Assembly: GCF_011752065.1 (NCBI RefSeq)
Contig: NZ_JAAIJY010000008.1
Location: forward strand, 1 to 64,000
Direction: 5' to 3'
Source of the DNA: Actinomyces sp. ZJ308
GTDB taxonomy: Bacteria; Actinomycetota; Actinomycetes; Actinomycetales; Actinomycetaceae
Length of the DNA stretch: 64,000 nt
Below, piece by piece: positions 8,544-18,659 of the stretch. The notes under the pieces are model-generated. The model saw only the letters and a list, made by a program, of their open reading frames with translations. It ran no database searches and had not been told where the DNA came from. Position 1 is the first letter of the stretch. The number at the start of each line of letters is the position of its first letter. Both the position numbers and the translations under genes were made by a program.

Positions 8544-9548
8544 TCAGGCCCGCAGAAGCTCCAGGCAGCGGCGCACGTCCTGGATCGGCAGCTGACCGGG
8601 GGCGGAGGCCTGAGACTCCCCCAGCTCGTCGGGGACGACGGCGAAGGTGAGCGCCGTCCCGAAGACCGGGGACACGCGGCTGACCGCGCCGAGCGCCCCC
8701 ATGGACATGGCGGCCACGGGCACGCCCAAGCCCGTCCCCTCCCCCGGGCCCGCGGTGGCCCTGGCGCACACGCCCAGGAGGCGAGCGACGTCGTCGGCGC
8801 TGGTGGGCCACACGGCGATCTTGGCCAGGTCCGCCCCCTCGGAGACCATCCGGTCCAGGACCTCCTCCAGGACGGCGTCGGCGGGGGTGGCCTCGAAGTC
8901 GTGGAAGGAGGCGACGACGTCGACGCCCAGGGCGTGGGCCTGCTCGGCGACCTGCGGCAGGCAGCCGCGCTGGACCTCGACGTCGATGGCTCTCGGGCGG
9001 CGCTCGGGCGCCCAGCCGGCCAGCTCGTCGAGCACGGCGCGCAGGAGGGCGCTGTAGCCGGCGTCATCCAGGTGGGCCCGGCCGCCCTCGGCTGCGGTGC
9101 GGCAGGTGAGCAGGAGGGGAGCGCCGTCGACGACGTCGGCCATGCGGCGCAGGCACTCCAGGACCTGGGCGGCCGCCGTGGCCACGACCATCGGGTCGGG
9201 GGCCGGCGCCTGCTCACCGGAGGCCTCGGTGACGCTCTCGTCGTCGGGCTCGGTTCCCCCACCGACGGTCCCGCGCCACCCCGCGGGCGCCGGCCTCGGG
9301 GACAGGATCGAGGCGCTCACCGAGGCCGCAGCGGCCGAGGCCTCGGCGAACCCCACCAGGGCGTCGGCCTCCTCGAGCAGGTCGACACGCAGTTCGAGGA
9401 CGTCGGCGCCGGCGTCGATGGCGTGACGGGCCTGGACCCGGGCGCGGGCGGCGGTCGGCCCGGTCAGAGAGACGGCCACCGCGGGCAGCTCCCCGGGACC
9501 GCTGGTGACGGTCCGCCCACCCCAGGTCAGCGAGGACTCCCGGCTCAT
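8544..9548 (-). CDS. aroD: 3-dehydroquinate dehydratase, type I
   Basis: Shikimate-pathway enzyme converting 3-dehydroquinate to 3-dehydroshikimate by a Schiff-base mechanism, 334 aa from the ATG at 9548. Typical elements are ELRVD near the N-terminus, the catalytic FHDF (His), the Schiff-base Lys in LAKIAVWP, AMSMG, and the terminal PGQLP loop. The protein is about 80 aa longer than the classical E. coli enzyme because of an Ala/Pro/Glu-rich insert around residues 85-130. The start overlaps the ppx stop as ATGA, so translation is coupled to ppx. Confidence 0.9.
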   Translation of the reverse strand: MSRESSLTWGGRTVTSGPGELPAVAVSLTGPTAARARVQARHAIDAGADVLELRVDLLEEADALVGFAEASAAAASVSASILSPRPAPAGWRGTVGGGTEPDDESVTEASGEQAPAPDPMVVATAAAQVLECLRRMADVVDGAPLLLTCRTAAEGGRAHLDDAGYSALLRAVLDELAGWAPERRPRAIDVEVQRGCLPQVAEQAHALGVDVVASFHDFEATPADAVLEEVLDRMVSEGADLAKIAVWPTSADDVARLLGVCARATAGPGEGTGLGVPVAAMSMGALGAVSRVSPVFGTALTFAVVPDELGESQASAPGQLPIQDVRRCLELLRA

Positions 9549-10582
9549 GCCCCGGCGCCTTCCGTGGGACTCTGCGCGGGCACGAGCGACAGGGCGATGC
9601 CGTCGAGGATGTCGTAGAGGCTGGTGGTGACCCGCTCCAGCGGGCGCTCGGCGGCGGTGGTCCGCTCCACCACGCGGGTGACGACCTCGCTCCACACGAG
9701 GGCCCCGGCGGCGATGACGTCGCGGCGCCCGGGAGCCAGGTAGCCCCAGGAGGCGCGCTGCTCCGCGGTGGAGTGGACGATCGCCTCGCAGGAGGCCAGG
9801 ACCGTCTGCGGGCTCAGCTCGGCGCCGCTCAGGGCCTCGGGGTCGAAGGCCTGAAGGCCCAGGGCGTGGGCGGTGACAGTGGTGATGGTGCCAGCCAGGC
9901 CGACCAGCTGCCCGGGGGCGGACAGGTCGACGACCCGCTCGGCGTCGTCCAGCAGGCCGCGCACCTCGGCGCGGGCGGCGGCCTCGGCGGCCGGGGTGAC
10001 GCCGCCGGACAGGAAGCGCTCGGTGATGCGCACGCTGCCGGTGTCCAGGCTGATGGCGGCGCTGGGGGCGTTCACGCCCAGGACCAGCTCGGTGGAGCCT
10101 CCCCCGAGGTCGACGACGAGGCGCGGCGCCTGCGCGGGACCCGATCCGCCCTGCGCCTCCCCGCCGGCGTCCTCGCTCCCTCCGGCCCCCAGGAGGGAGC
10201 CGCTGAAGGACAGGCGGGCCTCCTCCTGGCCGCTGACGACCTCGGGCTCGATGCCGAGCAGCCGGCGCACACCGGCCACGAAGTCCTCCCGGTTGCCGGC
10301 GTCTCGGGTGGCGGAGGTGGCCACGAAGCGCCGCACGGCTCCCCCGGGGGCCACTCCCAGCTCGGCGCAGTCGGCGGCGTAGGCCTCCACGACCCTCAGC
10401 GTGCGCTCAAGGGCGGCGGGGTCGAGCATGCCGGTGCGGTCCACGCCCTGGCCCAGGCGCACGATCTCGTTGCGGCGGCGCAGAACCTCCAGGCGGGGGC
10501 GGCCCGACCGGTCGCGGTCGGCCTCGGCGATGAGGAGGCGGATGGTGTTGGTACCGCAGTCGATTGCGGCGACGCGGGTCAT
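9545..10582 (-). CDS. ppx: Exopolyphosphatase / guanosine pentaphosphate phosphohydrolase (Ppx/GppA)
   Basis: Member of the actin-like ASKHA phosphatase family that removes terminal phosphate from polyphosphate or pppGpp, 345 aa. The start at 10582 is supported by CCAGGAGG upstream and by the family N-terminus AAIDCGTNTIRLLIAE. Further motifs: FVATSATRDAGNREDF, the catalytic-Glu region SGQEEARLSF, and VVDLGGGSTELVLG. It is the short, single-domain actinobacterial form. It sits in the conserved eno-ftsB-DUF501-ppx run and shares ATGA with aroD. Confidence 0.93.
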   Translation of the reverse strand: MTRVAAIDCGTNTIRLLIAEADRDRSGRPRLEVLRRRNEIVRLGQGVDRTGMLDPAALERTLRVVEAYAADCAELGVAPGGAVRRFVATSATRDAGNREDFVAGVRRLLGIEPEVVSGQEEARLSFSGSLLGAGGSEDAGGEAQGGSGPAQAPRLVVDLGGGSTELVLGVNAPSAAISLDTGSVRITERFLSGGVTPAAEAAARAEVRGLLDDAERVVDLSAPGQLVGLAGTITTVTAHALGLQAFDPEALSGAELSPQTVLASCEAIVHSTAEQRASWGYLAPGRRDVIAAGALVWSEVVTRVVERTTAAERPLERVTTSLYDILDGIALSLVPAQSPTEGAGA

Positions 10583-10706
10583 GGCGGCGGCCTCCTGGGC
10601 GGGGTCGGGATGGAGAGGACGGGGACGGATAGGGGCCGGTAGGGCAGTGCGGACGCAGACGGCTGACCGCAGTGGCCGGCGGGACCGCGACGGGCCGGAC
10701 GGCCGG

Positions 10707-11252
10707 TCAGCAGAAGCAGCGCTCAGGATCCCACAGTCCACGCTCCCGCAGCACCTCCAGCGTGCAGTCGCCGATCGGGTTGACGCCGGGCCCGGCGGCC
10801 AGGGCGTGCCCGAGCAGGGCGTGGAGGCACTTGACGCGGGTGGGCATGCCGCCGGCGGAGACGCCCTCGATCTCGGGGACCCGCCCCAGCTCGGCCCGCC
10901 GGGACAGGTAGTCGGCGTGGGCGGCGGCGTAGGCGGCGGCCAGCTCCTCGTCGGCGGCCAGGTCGGCGTTGAAGGTCTCCATGAGGTGCTCGGCCTCAAG
11001 GGTGGAGCAGCCCTTCACGGCGGCCGGGTGGGTGAGGTAGAAGCTGGTCGGGAAGGGGGTGCCGTCGTCGAGGCGCGGGGCGGTGCGCACCACGGTGGGG
11101 CGCCCGCACACGCAGCGGGCCGCGATGGCGACGACGCCGCGCGGCACCCGACCCAGCTGGGCGGCCAGGGCCTCGAGGTCGGCCGGCGTCACCGGTTCGG
11201 GGGACTGCTCAGGAGCCGGTTCGCTCGTCGGGGTCTGAGGGTGCGAGGTCAC
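10707..11252 (-). CDS. DUF501 domain-containing protein
   Basis: Conserved actinobacterial protein of unknown function, 181 aa. It contains the DUF501 hallmarks RCVCGRPTVVRTAPRL, PTSFYLTHPAAVKGCSTLEA and MPTRVKCLHALLGHALA, with several conserved Cys/His and a C-terminal CF(x)C-like end. The GTG start has AAGGAGACCCC directly upstream and overlaps the ftsB-like stop as GTGA. The stable association with ftsB and ppx is a known actinobacterial arrangement; its role is not known. Confidence 0.88.
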   Translation of the reverse strand: MTSHPQTPTSEPAPEQSPEPVTPADLEALAAQLGRVPRGVVAIAARCVCGRPTVVRTAPRLDDGTPFPTSFYLTHPAAVKGCSTLEAEHLMETFNADLAADEELAAAYAAAHADYLSRRAELGRVPEIEGVSAGGMPTRVKCLHALLGHALAAGPGVNPIGDCTLEVLRERGLWDPERCFC

Positions 11253-11950
11253 GGGGTCTCCTTCGTCTGCGGGGTGGCGGCCGGGCTCGGCGAGGTACTG
11301 GGCGGGTCCGACGGCGCCTGACTGGGCGCGCCCGTCGGCAGACCGTTGCCGGTGGGGTTGAGGGTCTTACCGCCCGTGTCGCTCTGAGAGCCGCCCTGCT
11401 CGGCGCCCTCGTCCTTGCTCTCGGACTGGCCGGCGGCCTGGGAGGACTCGCGCAGCGCCTGGTACCAGGGGACGTTCTGGGAGCCCTGAGTGGCCCCGCC
11501 GCCGGCGCCGGGCTGCTTGACGGAGTCGGCGCCGACGACGACGTAGCTGGTGTCGCCGGGCATGACGTAGCCGAGACGCTCACGGACCTGGGCGCGCACG
11601 TAGGTGTCGTCCTTCCACTGGGCCAGCTCGTTCTCCAGGTTGGTGGAGGTGTCGGAGGCCTCCTTGATCTTGGCGACGACGGCGTCGTACTGGGCCTGCT
11701 GGGACAGGTAGGCGCGCAGTGAGGTGAAGACGACGACGAAGGCCAGCAGACACACGACCGCCAGGGTGACGATCCGGGGCGGCAGGACCCGCTCGGGCGC
11801 CGTCGTCGGCAGCCCCTGGGGCTCGGAGTCGGCCGGTCCCGGTCCGGTGGAGGAGGAGGCCGCTCGCTCGGCCGGGACCTGACGGGGCTGGGCGCCGCGG
11901 GCGACGCGGCGCGTCCCGGACTGGCTGGAGGAGGGGCGGCGCGGAGTCAT
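11249..11950 (-). CDS. FtsB/DivIC-type septum formation initiator
   Basis: Bitopic division protein of the FtsB/DivIC family (with FtsL and FtsQ in other bacteria), 233 aa from the ATG at 11950. A Ser/Pro-rich cytoplasmic tail (1-65) precedes one membrane helix (about 70-92, VTLAVVCLLAFVVVF). A short extracytoplasmic coiled coil follows (QAQYDAVVAKIKEASDTSTNLENELAQW), then the YVRAQVRERLGYVMPGDTSYVV segment typical of the family. A long Gly/Ser/Pro-rich C-terminal tail completes it. It is encoded between eno and DUF501, as usual for actinobacteria. Confidence 0.88.
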   Translation of the reverse strand: MTPRRPSSSQSGTRRVARGAQPRQVPAERAASSSTGPGPADSEPQGLPTTAPERVLPPRIVTLAVVCLLAFVVVFTSLRAYLSQQAQYDAVVAKIKEASDTSTNLENELAQWKDDTYVRAQVRERLGYVMPGDTSYVVVGADSVKQPGAGGGATQGSQNVPWYQALRESSQAAGQSESKDEGAEQGGSQSDTGGKTLNPTGNGLPTGAPSQAPSDPPSTSPSPAATPQTKETP

Positions 11951-12044
11951 ACCGGCATCCTGCCTCACCTCCGGGCGCGCAAGAGCGCACCCCACCGGGC
12001 GCGTTGCTCACTCGCACCCGTCAGCCCCTCCCGGCCGCAGACGA

Positions 12045-12084
12045 CGCTCCGGGGCAGGCGGGAGGACCCGTCTGCCCCGGAGCG
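12045..12084 (-). terminator. eno terminator hairpin
   Basis: An 18-bp G/C stem (one G-U type mismatch) with a 4-nt loop AGGA lies about 70 nt downstream of the eno stop codon and before ftsB. It probably ends most eno transcripts. Confidence 0.65.
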
Positions 12085-12151
12085 GGAGCGTGCGCCGCCG
12101 TCGAGCGGAGGAGTCAGTCAGCTGCTCGACGTCGGCAGGCCGCCGTCAGGC

Positions 12152-13540
<1,389 letters not shown>

Positions 13541-13569
13541 CTACGAGGGCAATGGTCCTGGGGAATACA

Positions 13570-13596
13570 CAGTGTTCACGCCCGGCGAGAACACTG
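13570..13596. repeat. Inverted repeat between lipoprotein gene and eno
   Basis: A perfect 8-bp inverted repeat CAGTGTTC/GAACACTG with an 11-nt spacer lies 32 nt downstream of the lipoprotein stop and about 130 nt upstream of the eno start (both minus strand). It may be a weak terminator or an operator for eno. Confidence 0.35.
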
Positions 13597-13628
13597 GACG
13601 GCGTTACGTCCCCGGTTCCGCCGGTCCC

Positions 13629-14498
13629 TTACCGGGCGTCGCCCTCGGACTGGCCGGTGCCGCCCTCGTCTAGGCCGCCGTTCGCCTGACCGGGCTGCTC
13701 GGCGCCGTCAGCAGCACCGTCAGCGGCGCCCTCGCCAGTGCCCGACTCCGTCTCGCCTCCGGCCTGGCCGTCCGTCTGACCGGAGTCGGAGGGCTGCTCG
13801 CCCCCGCCCTGTTGGGGAGCCTGCTGCTGGGGCTGCTGACCGCCTTGTTGCGGGACCTGCTGCTGGCCGCCCTGCTGAGGCACCTGCTGCTGTTGAGGCT
13901 GTTGCTGGTTGCCGCCGGAGGGGTTGTTGGTGGCGCTCAGACGGGGGTCCTCCTGGGTCCACCAGGCCGGGGCGCTGTCGGGGTAGCGCGGTGAGCGGTC
14001 GCCGGTCAGCGTGCCGCGGAGCCTGCTCAGGTCGGCGGCGATGGCCTGAGCCTGGTCCTGCTGCTGACGGAACTGGTTGAACAGGATGTTCGCCCGCAGG
14101 TAGGCGAGCGTGCTGGCCTCGCGCGGCTCGACGCCCAGCTGCTCCTTGGCCAGCTGCACGATCTGCGCATCGGTGATGGTGATGCCGTGGGCATGGCCGA
14201 CCTCCGTGATGATGGGGGCCTCGATGAGGGCGCCGGCGATGTCGACCCGCGTCGGGGTCTGACGCTGCTGATCCGTTCCCTGACTCGCCTGGCCGGGCTT
14301 GGGCTCCATGTCCTTGGCCACGACGTCGATGTCCTTCTCGGTCACGACGATGGAGTGGCTGGTCCCGTCCATGCCGGTGTACCGCATGTCAGCGGCCTGG
14401 CCGGGGCGGTCGTTGCAGCCGGTGAGCGCCCCGACGGCGATGAGGAGTGCAGCGCCGGCGGCGAGGACGCGCGTGCGTGCGGTGAGGCTTCGGGTCAC
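13629..14498 (-). CDS. SurA-N-like secreted lipoprotein
   Basis: Predicted cell-surface lipoprotein, 289 aa. The signal peptide ends in a lipobox (ALTGC, Cys at about 28). The following part, about 40-170, resembles the N-terminal (SurA_N-like) domain of periplasmic foldases: IVVTEKDIDV, RVDIAGALIEAPIITEVGHAHGITITDAQI, AYLRANILFNQF. No PPIase domain is present. Residues 190-289 are low complexity, with Gln/Pro repeats (VPQQGGQQ) and then Gly/Glu/Asp-rich. The GTG start has AGGAG upstream. The gene lies in the usual actinobacterial mfd-eno interval. A chaperone role is inferred from family only. Confidence 0.78.
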   Translation of the reverse strand: MTRSLTARTRVLAAGAALLIAVGALTGCNDRPGQAADMRYTGMDGTSHSIVVTEKDIDVVAKDMEPKPGQASQGTDQQRQTPTRVDIAGALIEAPIITEVGHAHGITITDAQIVQLAKEQLGVEPREASTLAYLRANILFNQFRQQQDQAQAIAADLSRLRGTLTGDRSPRYPDSAPAWWTQEDPRLSATNNPSGGNQQQPQQQQVPQQGGQQQVPQQGGQQPQQQAPQQGGGEQPSDSGQTDGQAGGETESGTGEGAADGAADGAEQPGQANGGLDEGGTGQSEGDAR

Positions 14499-14816
14499 GG
14501 TCTGCTCCTGAGGGGACGACGCCGGAGGGCGACGGGATGGTGCGACAGAGTGTCACAACGTTGCTGGTCCCAGACCTTACCGCCCCGCCCCCGACGGCGC
14601 ACGCAGCCCTCCCGCCTTCTCCGAGGACCACGGCCCCCGCACGGCGGCTCCGGCCCCACTCCACGACGGTTGGATGCTACTGGCCGACACATGACCACAC
14701 TCCACGACAGCCCGGGCTTCGTGCAGTGCGGTCAACTCCCGTGGAGTGGCCCCCAACCTTCGTGGAGTACCCGTGGATCAGGAGCCGCAGAGCCGGAGCC
14801 GGTACCGGAGCGGCCC
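14499..14816. other. Structured intergenic region between mfd and the lipoprotein gene
   Basis: This 318-nt gap holds no gene. It carries four copies of CACTCCACG or its complement arranged as nested inverted repeats (see 14658-14768). The part next to the lipoprotein start must contain its promoter, but no clear hexamers were recognised. Confidence 0.5.
14658..14768. repeat. Nested inverted repeats downstream of mfd
   Basis: The outer arms at 14658-14673 and 14753-14768 are 16 nt long with one mismatch. Inner arms CACTCCACG (14698-14706) and CGTGGAGTG (14740-14748) are perfect. A central hairpin is built on AGCCCGGGCT (about 14703-14723). It may be an mfd terminator (49 nt beyond its stop) or an unclassified palindromic element. 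Confidence 0.55.
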
Positions 14817-17800
14817 TCAGCGGCGCTTGCGGTAGGTGGTGGCCTCGGTCTCGTAGGCGGCATCGCCCTCGACGACGGCGTGCAGCAGCACCTCGGCCCA
14901 CCGCACGACCTCCTCGCCGGACAGGGCCGCCCCGCCCATGCGGTTGGTGCCCGGCGCGGGCACCACGATGGTACGCGTGGCCGGCTTGAGGACCGTACCC
15001 GGGTAGAGGCGGGTCACCTTCATGCGCGCCGACTCCGGCAGGTCCACCGGGGCGAAGCGCACCGACTTGCCCTGGGCCACGATCTCGCGCACCCCCAGCT
15101 CGGCCGCCAGGGCCCGCAGCCGAGCCAGCGCCGCCAGGCGGGCGGTCGCCTCGGGCACCGGCCCGTAGCGGTCGGCCAGCTCCTCCAGGACGTCGTCGAC
15201 CTGCTCGCCCGAGCGCGCCGCCGCGAACTTCGTGTACGCCTCCAGGCGCAGGCGCTCGTGAGGGATGTAGTCCTCGGGGACCGTGGCGTCCACGGGCAGC
15301 TCGATGCGCAGCTCCACGTCCTCGTCATCGCCCTCCTCGAAGCCGACGGCGTCGGCGCCGGCCCTCCCGGAGCGGGCCAGGGCCTTCTTGTAGGCGGAGA
15401 CGGCCTCGGAGACCATGCGCACGTAGAGGTCGAAACCGACCCCGGCGATGTGCCCGGACTGCTCGCCGCCCAGCAGGTTGCCCGAGCCGCGGATCTCCAG
15501 GTCCTTCATGGCCACCTGCATCCCGGCCCCCAGGTCGGTGTTGGTGGCGATGGTGCGCAGGCGCTCCAGGGCCGTCTCGGTCAGCGGCCTGTCCGAGGGG
15601 TAGAGGAAGTAGGCGTAGGCGCGCTCGCGGCCGCGCCCCACGCGCCCGCGCAGCTGGTGGAGCTGGGACAGGCCCATGCGGTCGGCGCGGTCGACGATGA
15701 GGGTGTTGGCGTTGGAGACGTCCAGGCCGGTCTCCACGATCGTGGTGCACACGAGCACATCGGTCTCCTTGCGCCAGAAGGAGTCGATGACCGCCTCCAG
15801 CTGGTGCTCGTTCATCTGACCGTGGGCGGTGGCCACGCGCGCCTCGGGGACCAGCTCGGCCAGGCGCGCGGCGGTGGCGTCGATGTCCTCGACCCGGTTG
15901 TGGACGAAGAACACCTGCCCCTCGCGCAGCAGCTCGCGGCGGATGGCGGCGGAGACCTGCTTGGTCTCGTAGGCGCCCACGTAGGTCAGGATCGGGTGGC
16001 GGTCCTCGGGCGGGGTCGCCAGGGTGGACATCTCGCGCAGTCCGGTGACCGCCATCTCCAGGGTCCGCGGGATCGGGGTGGCGGACATCGACAGGACGTC
16101 CACGTTGGTGCGCAGCGCCTTGAGGGTCTCCTTGTGCTCCACCCCGAAGCGCTGCTCCTCGTCGATGATGACCAGTCCCAGGTCCTTGAACCTCACCTGG
16201 CCGGTGATGAGGCGGTGGGTTCCCACGACGACGTCGATGCTCCCCTTCTCCAGGCCCTGGAGCACCTTGGCGGACTCGGCGGCGTCCTGGAACCGGGACA
16301 GGGCCCCCACGGTCACCGGGAAGCCGGCGTAGCGCTCGGTGAAGGTCTCGGCGTGCTGGCTGACCAGCAGCGTCGTGGGCACCAGGACCGCGACCTGCTT
16401 GCCGTCCTGGACGGCCTTGAAGGCGGCGCGCACGGCGATCTCGGTCTTGCCGTAGCCGACGTCGCCGCACACGAGCCGGTCCATCGGCTGGGCCTTCTCC
16501 ATGTCGGCCTTGACCTCGTCGATGGTGGAGAGCTGATCGGGGGTCTCGGTGTAGGGGAAGGCCTCCTCCAGCTCTGTCTGCCAGGGGGTGTCGGGGCCGA
16601 AGGCGTGGCCGGTGGTGGCGGCGCGGGCGGCGTAGAGGCGCACGAGCTCCCCGGCGATCTCGCGCACGGCCTTGCGGGCCCTGGACTTGGTCTTGGCCCA
16701 GTCGGCGCCGCCCATCCTGCTCAGGGCGGGGCTGTCGCCGCCGACGTACTTGGTGACCTGGTCCAGGGCGTCGGTGGGCACCAGGAGGCGGTCGCCGGGC
16801 TGGCCGCGCTTGGAGGGCGCGTACTCGATGACGAGGTACTCGCGGGTGGCCGATGAGCGGGCCCCGCCCACGGTGCGCCGGCTCAGCTCGATGAAGCGCC
16901 CCACCCCGTGCTGGGCGTGCACCACGAGGTCCCCGGCGTGCAGGGACAGGGGGTCCACGGAGCGGCGGGTGCGGCGGGCCGGCAGGCTGCGGCGCTCACG
17001 GGGGCCGGCCGAGGCCCGCCCGGTGAGGTCGGACTCGGCGATGAGGGCCAGGCGCAGCCCCTCGGCCAGGAAGCCGTGACCGGCGCTGGCCTGGGTGACG
17101 CGCACGACGCCGTCGCCCGGGCCGGGCACCGCACCGCCGCCGGGACCATCGGCAGCACTATCGACACTATCGACGCCGTCGGTCACCTCGGAGGGGGCGG
17201 CCTCATCGGGGGCCCAGTCGCCGTCGCGGCCGAGCTCGCCGACCTCGGAGAGCTGGTCGACGATGCGGGCGGGCACGTCGCCGTCGCCCAGGAGCTGGGC
17301 CATGCGCCGACCGGGCCCGGGCCCGTCGGTGGCCACGACGACGGTCCAGCCCTGGCGGGCCCACTGGCCCAGGTCGGCCACCGCCCGATCGAGCTCGCCG
17401 CGGTAGGTGCGCGGGTCGCTCAGGGGCAGGCGGGTGGTCTCGGGGCCGGCGGCCAGGGCGGTGAAGGACCACCAGCCGCGGTTGGTGGACATCGCCAGTG
17501 CCCGGGCCTCGGCCAGGTGGGCGAAGGCGGCGGCGGACAGGTCGACGGGGACCGTGCCGCCGGAGGCCGCCGAGGTCCAGGCGGCGGCGAGGAACTCGGT
17601 GGTGGTGGCCGTCAGGTCCTCGGCGCGCTTGCGGACCCGCTCGGGCTCCAGGAGCACTGTGAGCCGGTCGCCGACGAGGTCGAGCAGCGGGACCATCGCG
17701 TCGACCAGCACCGGGGCCAGGGACTCCATGCCCTCCACGGCGATGCCCTGGCTGATCCTCTCCAGCATGTCGGCGGCGCCGGGGACGGCGTCGGTCAGGG

Positions 17801-18659
17801 CGGCGGCGCGCTCACGCACCTTGTCGGTCAGGACCAGCTCGCGGCAGGCGGTGGCGGTGACGGCGGGCAGTGCCTCGATGGTGCGCTGGTCGGCGACGGC
17901 GAAGGAGGAGACCTCGTCGATCTCGTCGCCGAAGAAGTCCACGCGCACCGGCCGCGGCTCGGAGGGCGGGAAGACGTCGAGGATGCCGCCGCGCACGGCG
18001 TACTCGCCGCGGGACTCGACCATGTCGACGCGGGTGTAGGCGGCGGCCTCCAGGCGGCGGGCGGTCTCCTCCAGGCCGAGGGCCAGGCCGGGGGCGAGGT
18101 GAACGGGCTCGAGCTCGCCCAGCCCCGCGATGACGGGGGCCAGGAGGGCGCGCACGGGGACCACGAGGACGCGGATCGCGCCGCCCTCCTCGGGGTGGGC
18201 CAGGCGCCGCAGGACGGATAGGCGCTGGGCGACGGTGTCGGCGCGCGGCGAGAGTCGCTCGTGGGGCAGGGTCTCCCAGGCGGGCATGACGGCGACGTCG
18301 TCGGCCGGCAGGTAGCTGCGCAGGGCCAGGGCGGTCTCCTCGGCCTCGCGGCCGGTGGCGGTGACGACCAGCAGGGGCGTGCCCGAGGTTGCGTCGTCAC
18401 CCGTTCCCCGCTGTCCGACGGCGGCCTCGGCCGTTCCGGCGGCGTCGCCGGCGACCCGCTTGACACCCTCCTCCCCCAGGGTCATGGCGGCCAGGACGGC
18501 GGGCCGGGCGCCCGGCGCGACGACGAGGCCGCGGTCGGAGCGCGAGCGCGAGGCGGCTGCGCGAACGGTGCGGGCGATGTCGGCGTCGGCGAGCAGCGGG
18601 GGCAGGAGCGCGGTCAGAAGCACGGCCGCGAGTCTAGTGACTCCCGGCCCCGGCACCAC
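14817..18659 (-). CDS. mfd: Transcription-repair coupling factor
   Basis: ATP-dependent DNA translocase that removes stalled RNA polymerase and recruits UvrA, up to 1280 aa. Domains in order: UvrB-like N-terminal modules; the CarD-like RNA-polymerase interaction domain (about 545-625, GDLVVHAQHGVGRFIEL); SF2 motor with Walker A CGDVGYGKTE, DEEQRFG, MSATPIPRT and QLRGRVGRG; C-terminal TRCF domain. Several GTG starts are possible. The longest, used here, overlaps the preceding gene by 26 nt; a GTG at 18623 starting MLLTALLPPLLADA would avoid overlap and is equally plausible. No strong RBS decides. Confidence 0.96.
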   Translation of the reverse strand: MVPGPGVTRLAAVLLTALLPPLLADADIARTVRAAASRSRSDRGLVVAPGARPAVLAAMTLGEEGVKRVAGDAAGTAEAAVGQRGTGDDATSGTPLLVVTATGREAEETALALRSYLPADDVAVMPAWETLPHERLSPRADTVAQRLSVLRRLAHPEEGGAIRVLVVPVRALLAPVIAGLGELEPVHLAPGLALGLEETARRLEAAAYTRVDMVESRGEYAVRGGILDVFPPSEPRPVRVDFFGDEIDEVSSFAVADQRTIEALPAVTATACRELVLTDKVRERAAALTDAVPGAADMLERISQGIAVEGMESLAPVLVDAMVPLLDLVGDRLTVLLEPERVRKRAEDLTATTTEFLAAAWTSAASGGTVPVDLSAAAFAHLAEARALAMSTNRGWWSFTALAAGPETTRLPLSDPRTYRGELDRAVADLGQWARQGWTVVVATDGPGPGRRMAQLLGDGDVPARIVDQLSEVGELGRDGDWAPDEAAPSEVTDGVDSVDSAADGPGGGAVPGPGDGVVRVTQASAGHGFLAEGLRLALIAESDLTGRASAGPRERRSLPARRTRRSVDPLSLHAGDLVVHAQHGVGRFIELSRRTVGGARSSATREYLVIEYAPSKRGQPGDRLLVPTDALDQVTKYVGGDSPALSRMGGADWAKTKSRARKAVREIAGELVRLYAARAATTGHAFGPDTPWQTELEEAFPYTETPDQLSTIDEVKADMEKAQPMDRLVCGDVGYGKTEIAVRAAFKAVQDGKQVAVLVPTTLLVSQHAETFTERYAGFPVTVGALSRFQDAAESAKVLQGLEKGSIDVVVGTHRLITGQVRFKDLGLVIIDEEQRFGVEHKETLKALRTNVDVLSMSATPIPRTLEMAVTGLREMSTLATPPEDRHPILTYVGAYETKQVSAAIRRELLREGQVFFVHNRVEDIDATAARLAELVPEARVATAHGQMNEHQLEAVIDSFWRKETDVLVCTTIVETGLDVSNANTLIVDRADRMGLSQLHQLRGRVGRGRERAYAYFLYPSDRPLTETALERLRTIATNTDLGAGMQVAMKDLEIRGSGNLLGGEQSGHIAGVGFDLYVRMVSEAVSAYKKALARSGRAGADAVGFEEGDDEDVELRIELPVDATVPEDYIPHERLRLEAYTKFAAARSGEQVDDVLEELADRYGPVPEATARLAALARLRALAAELGVREIVAQGKSVRFAPVDLPESARMKVTRLYPGTVLKPATRTIVVPAPGTNRMGGAALSGEEVVRWAEVLLHAVVEGDAAYETEATTYRKRR

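Noticed and set aside
14187-16856. 889-codon plus-strand frame opposite mfd
   Set aside because: Antisense shadow of the conserved mfd gene; His/Gly/Leu-rich without motifs.
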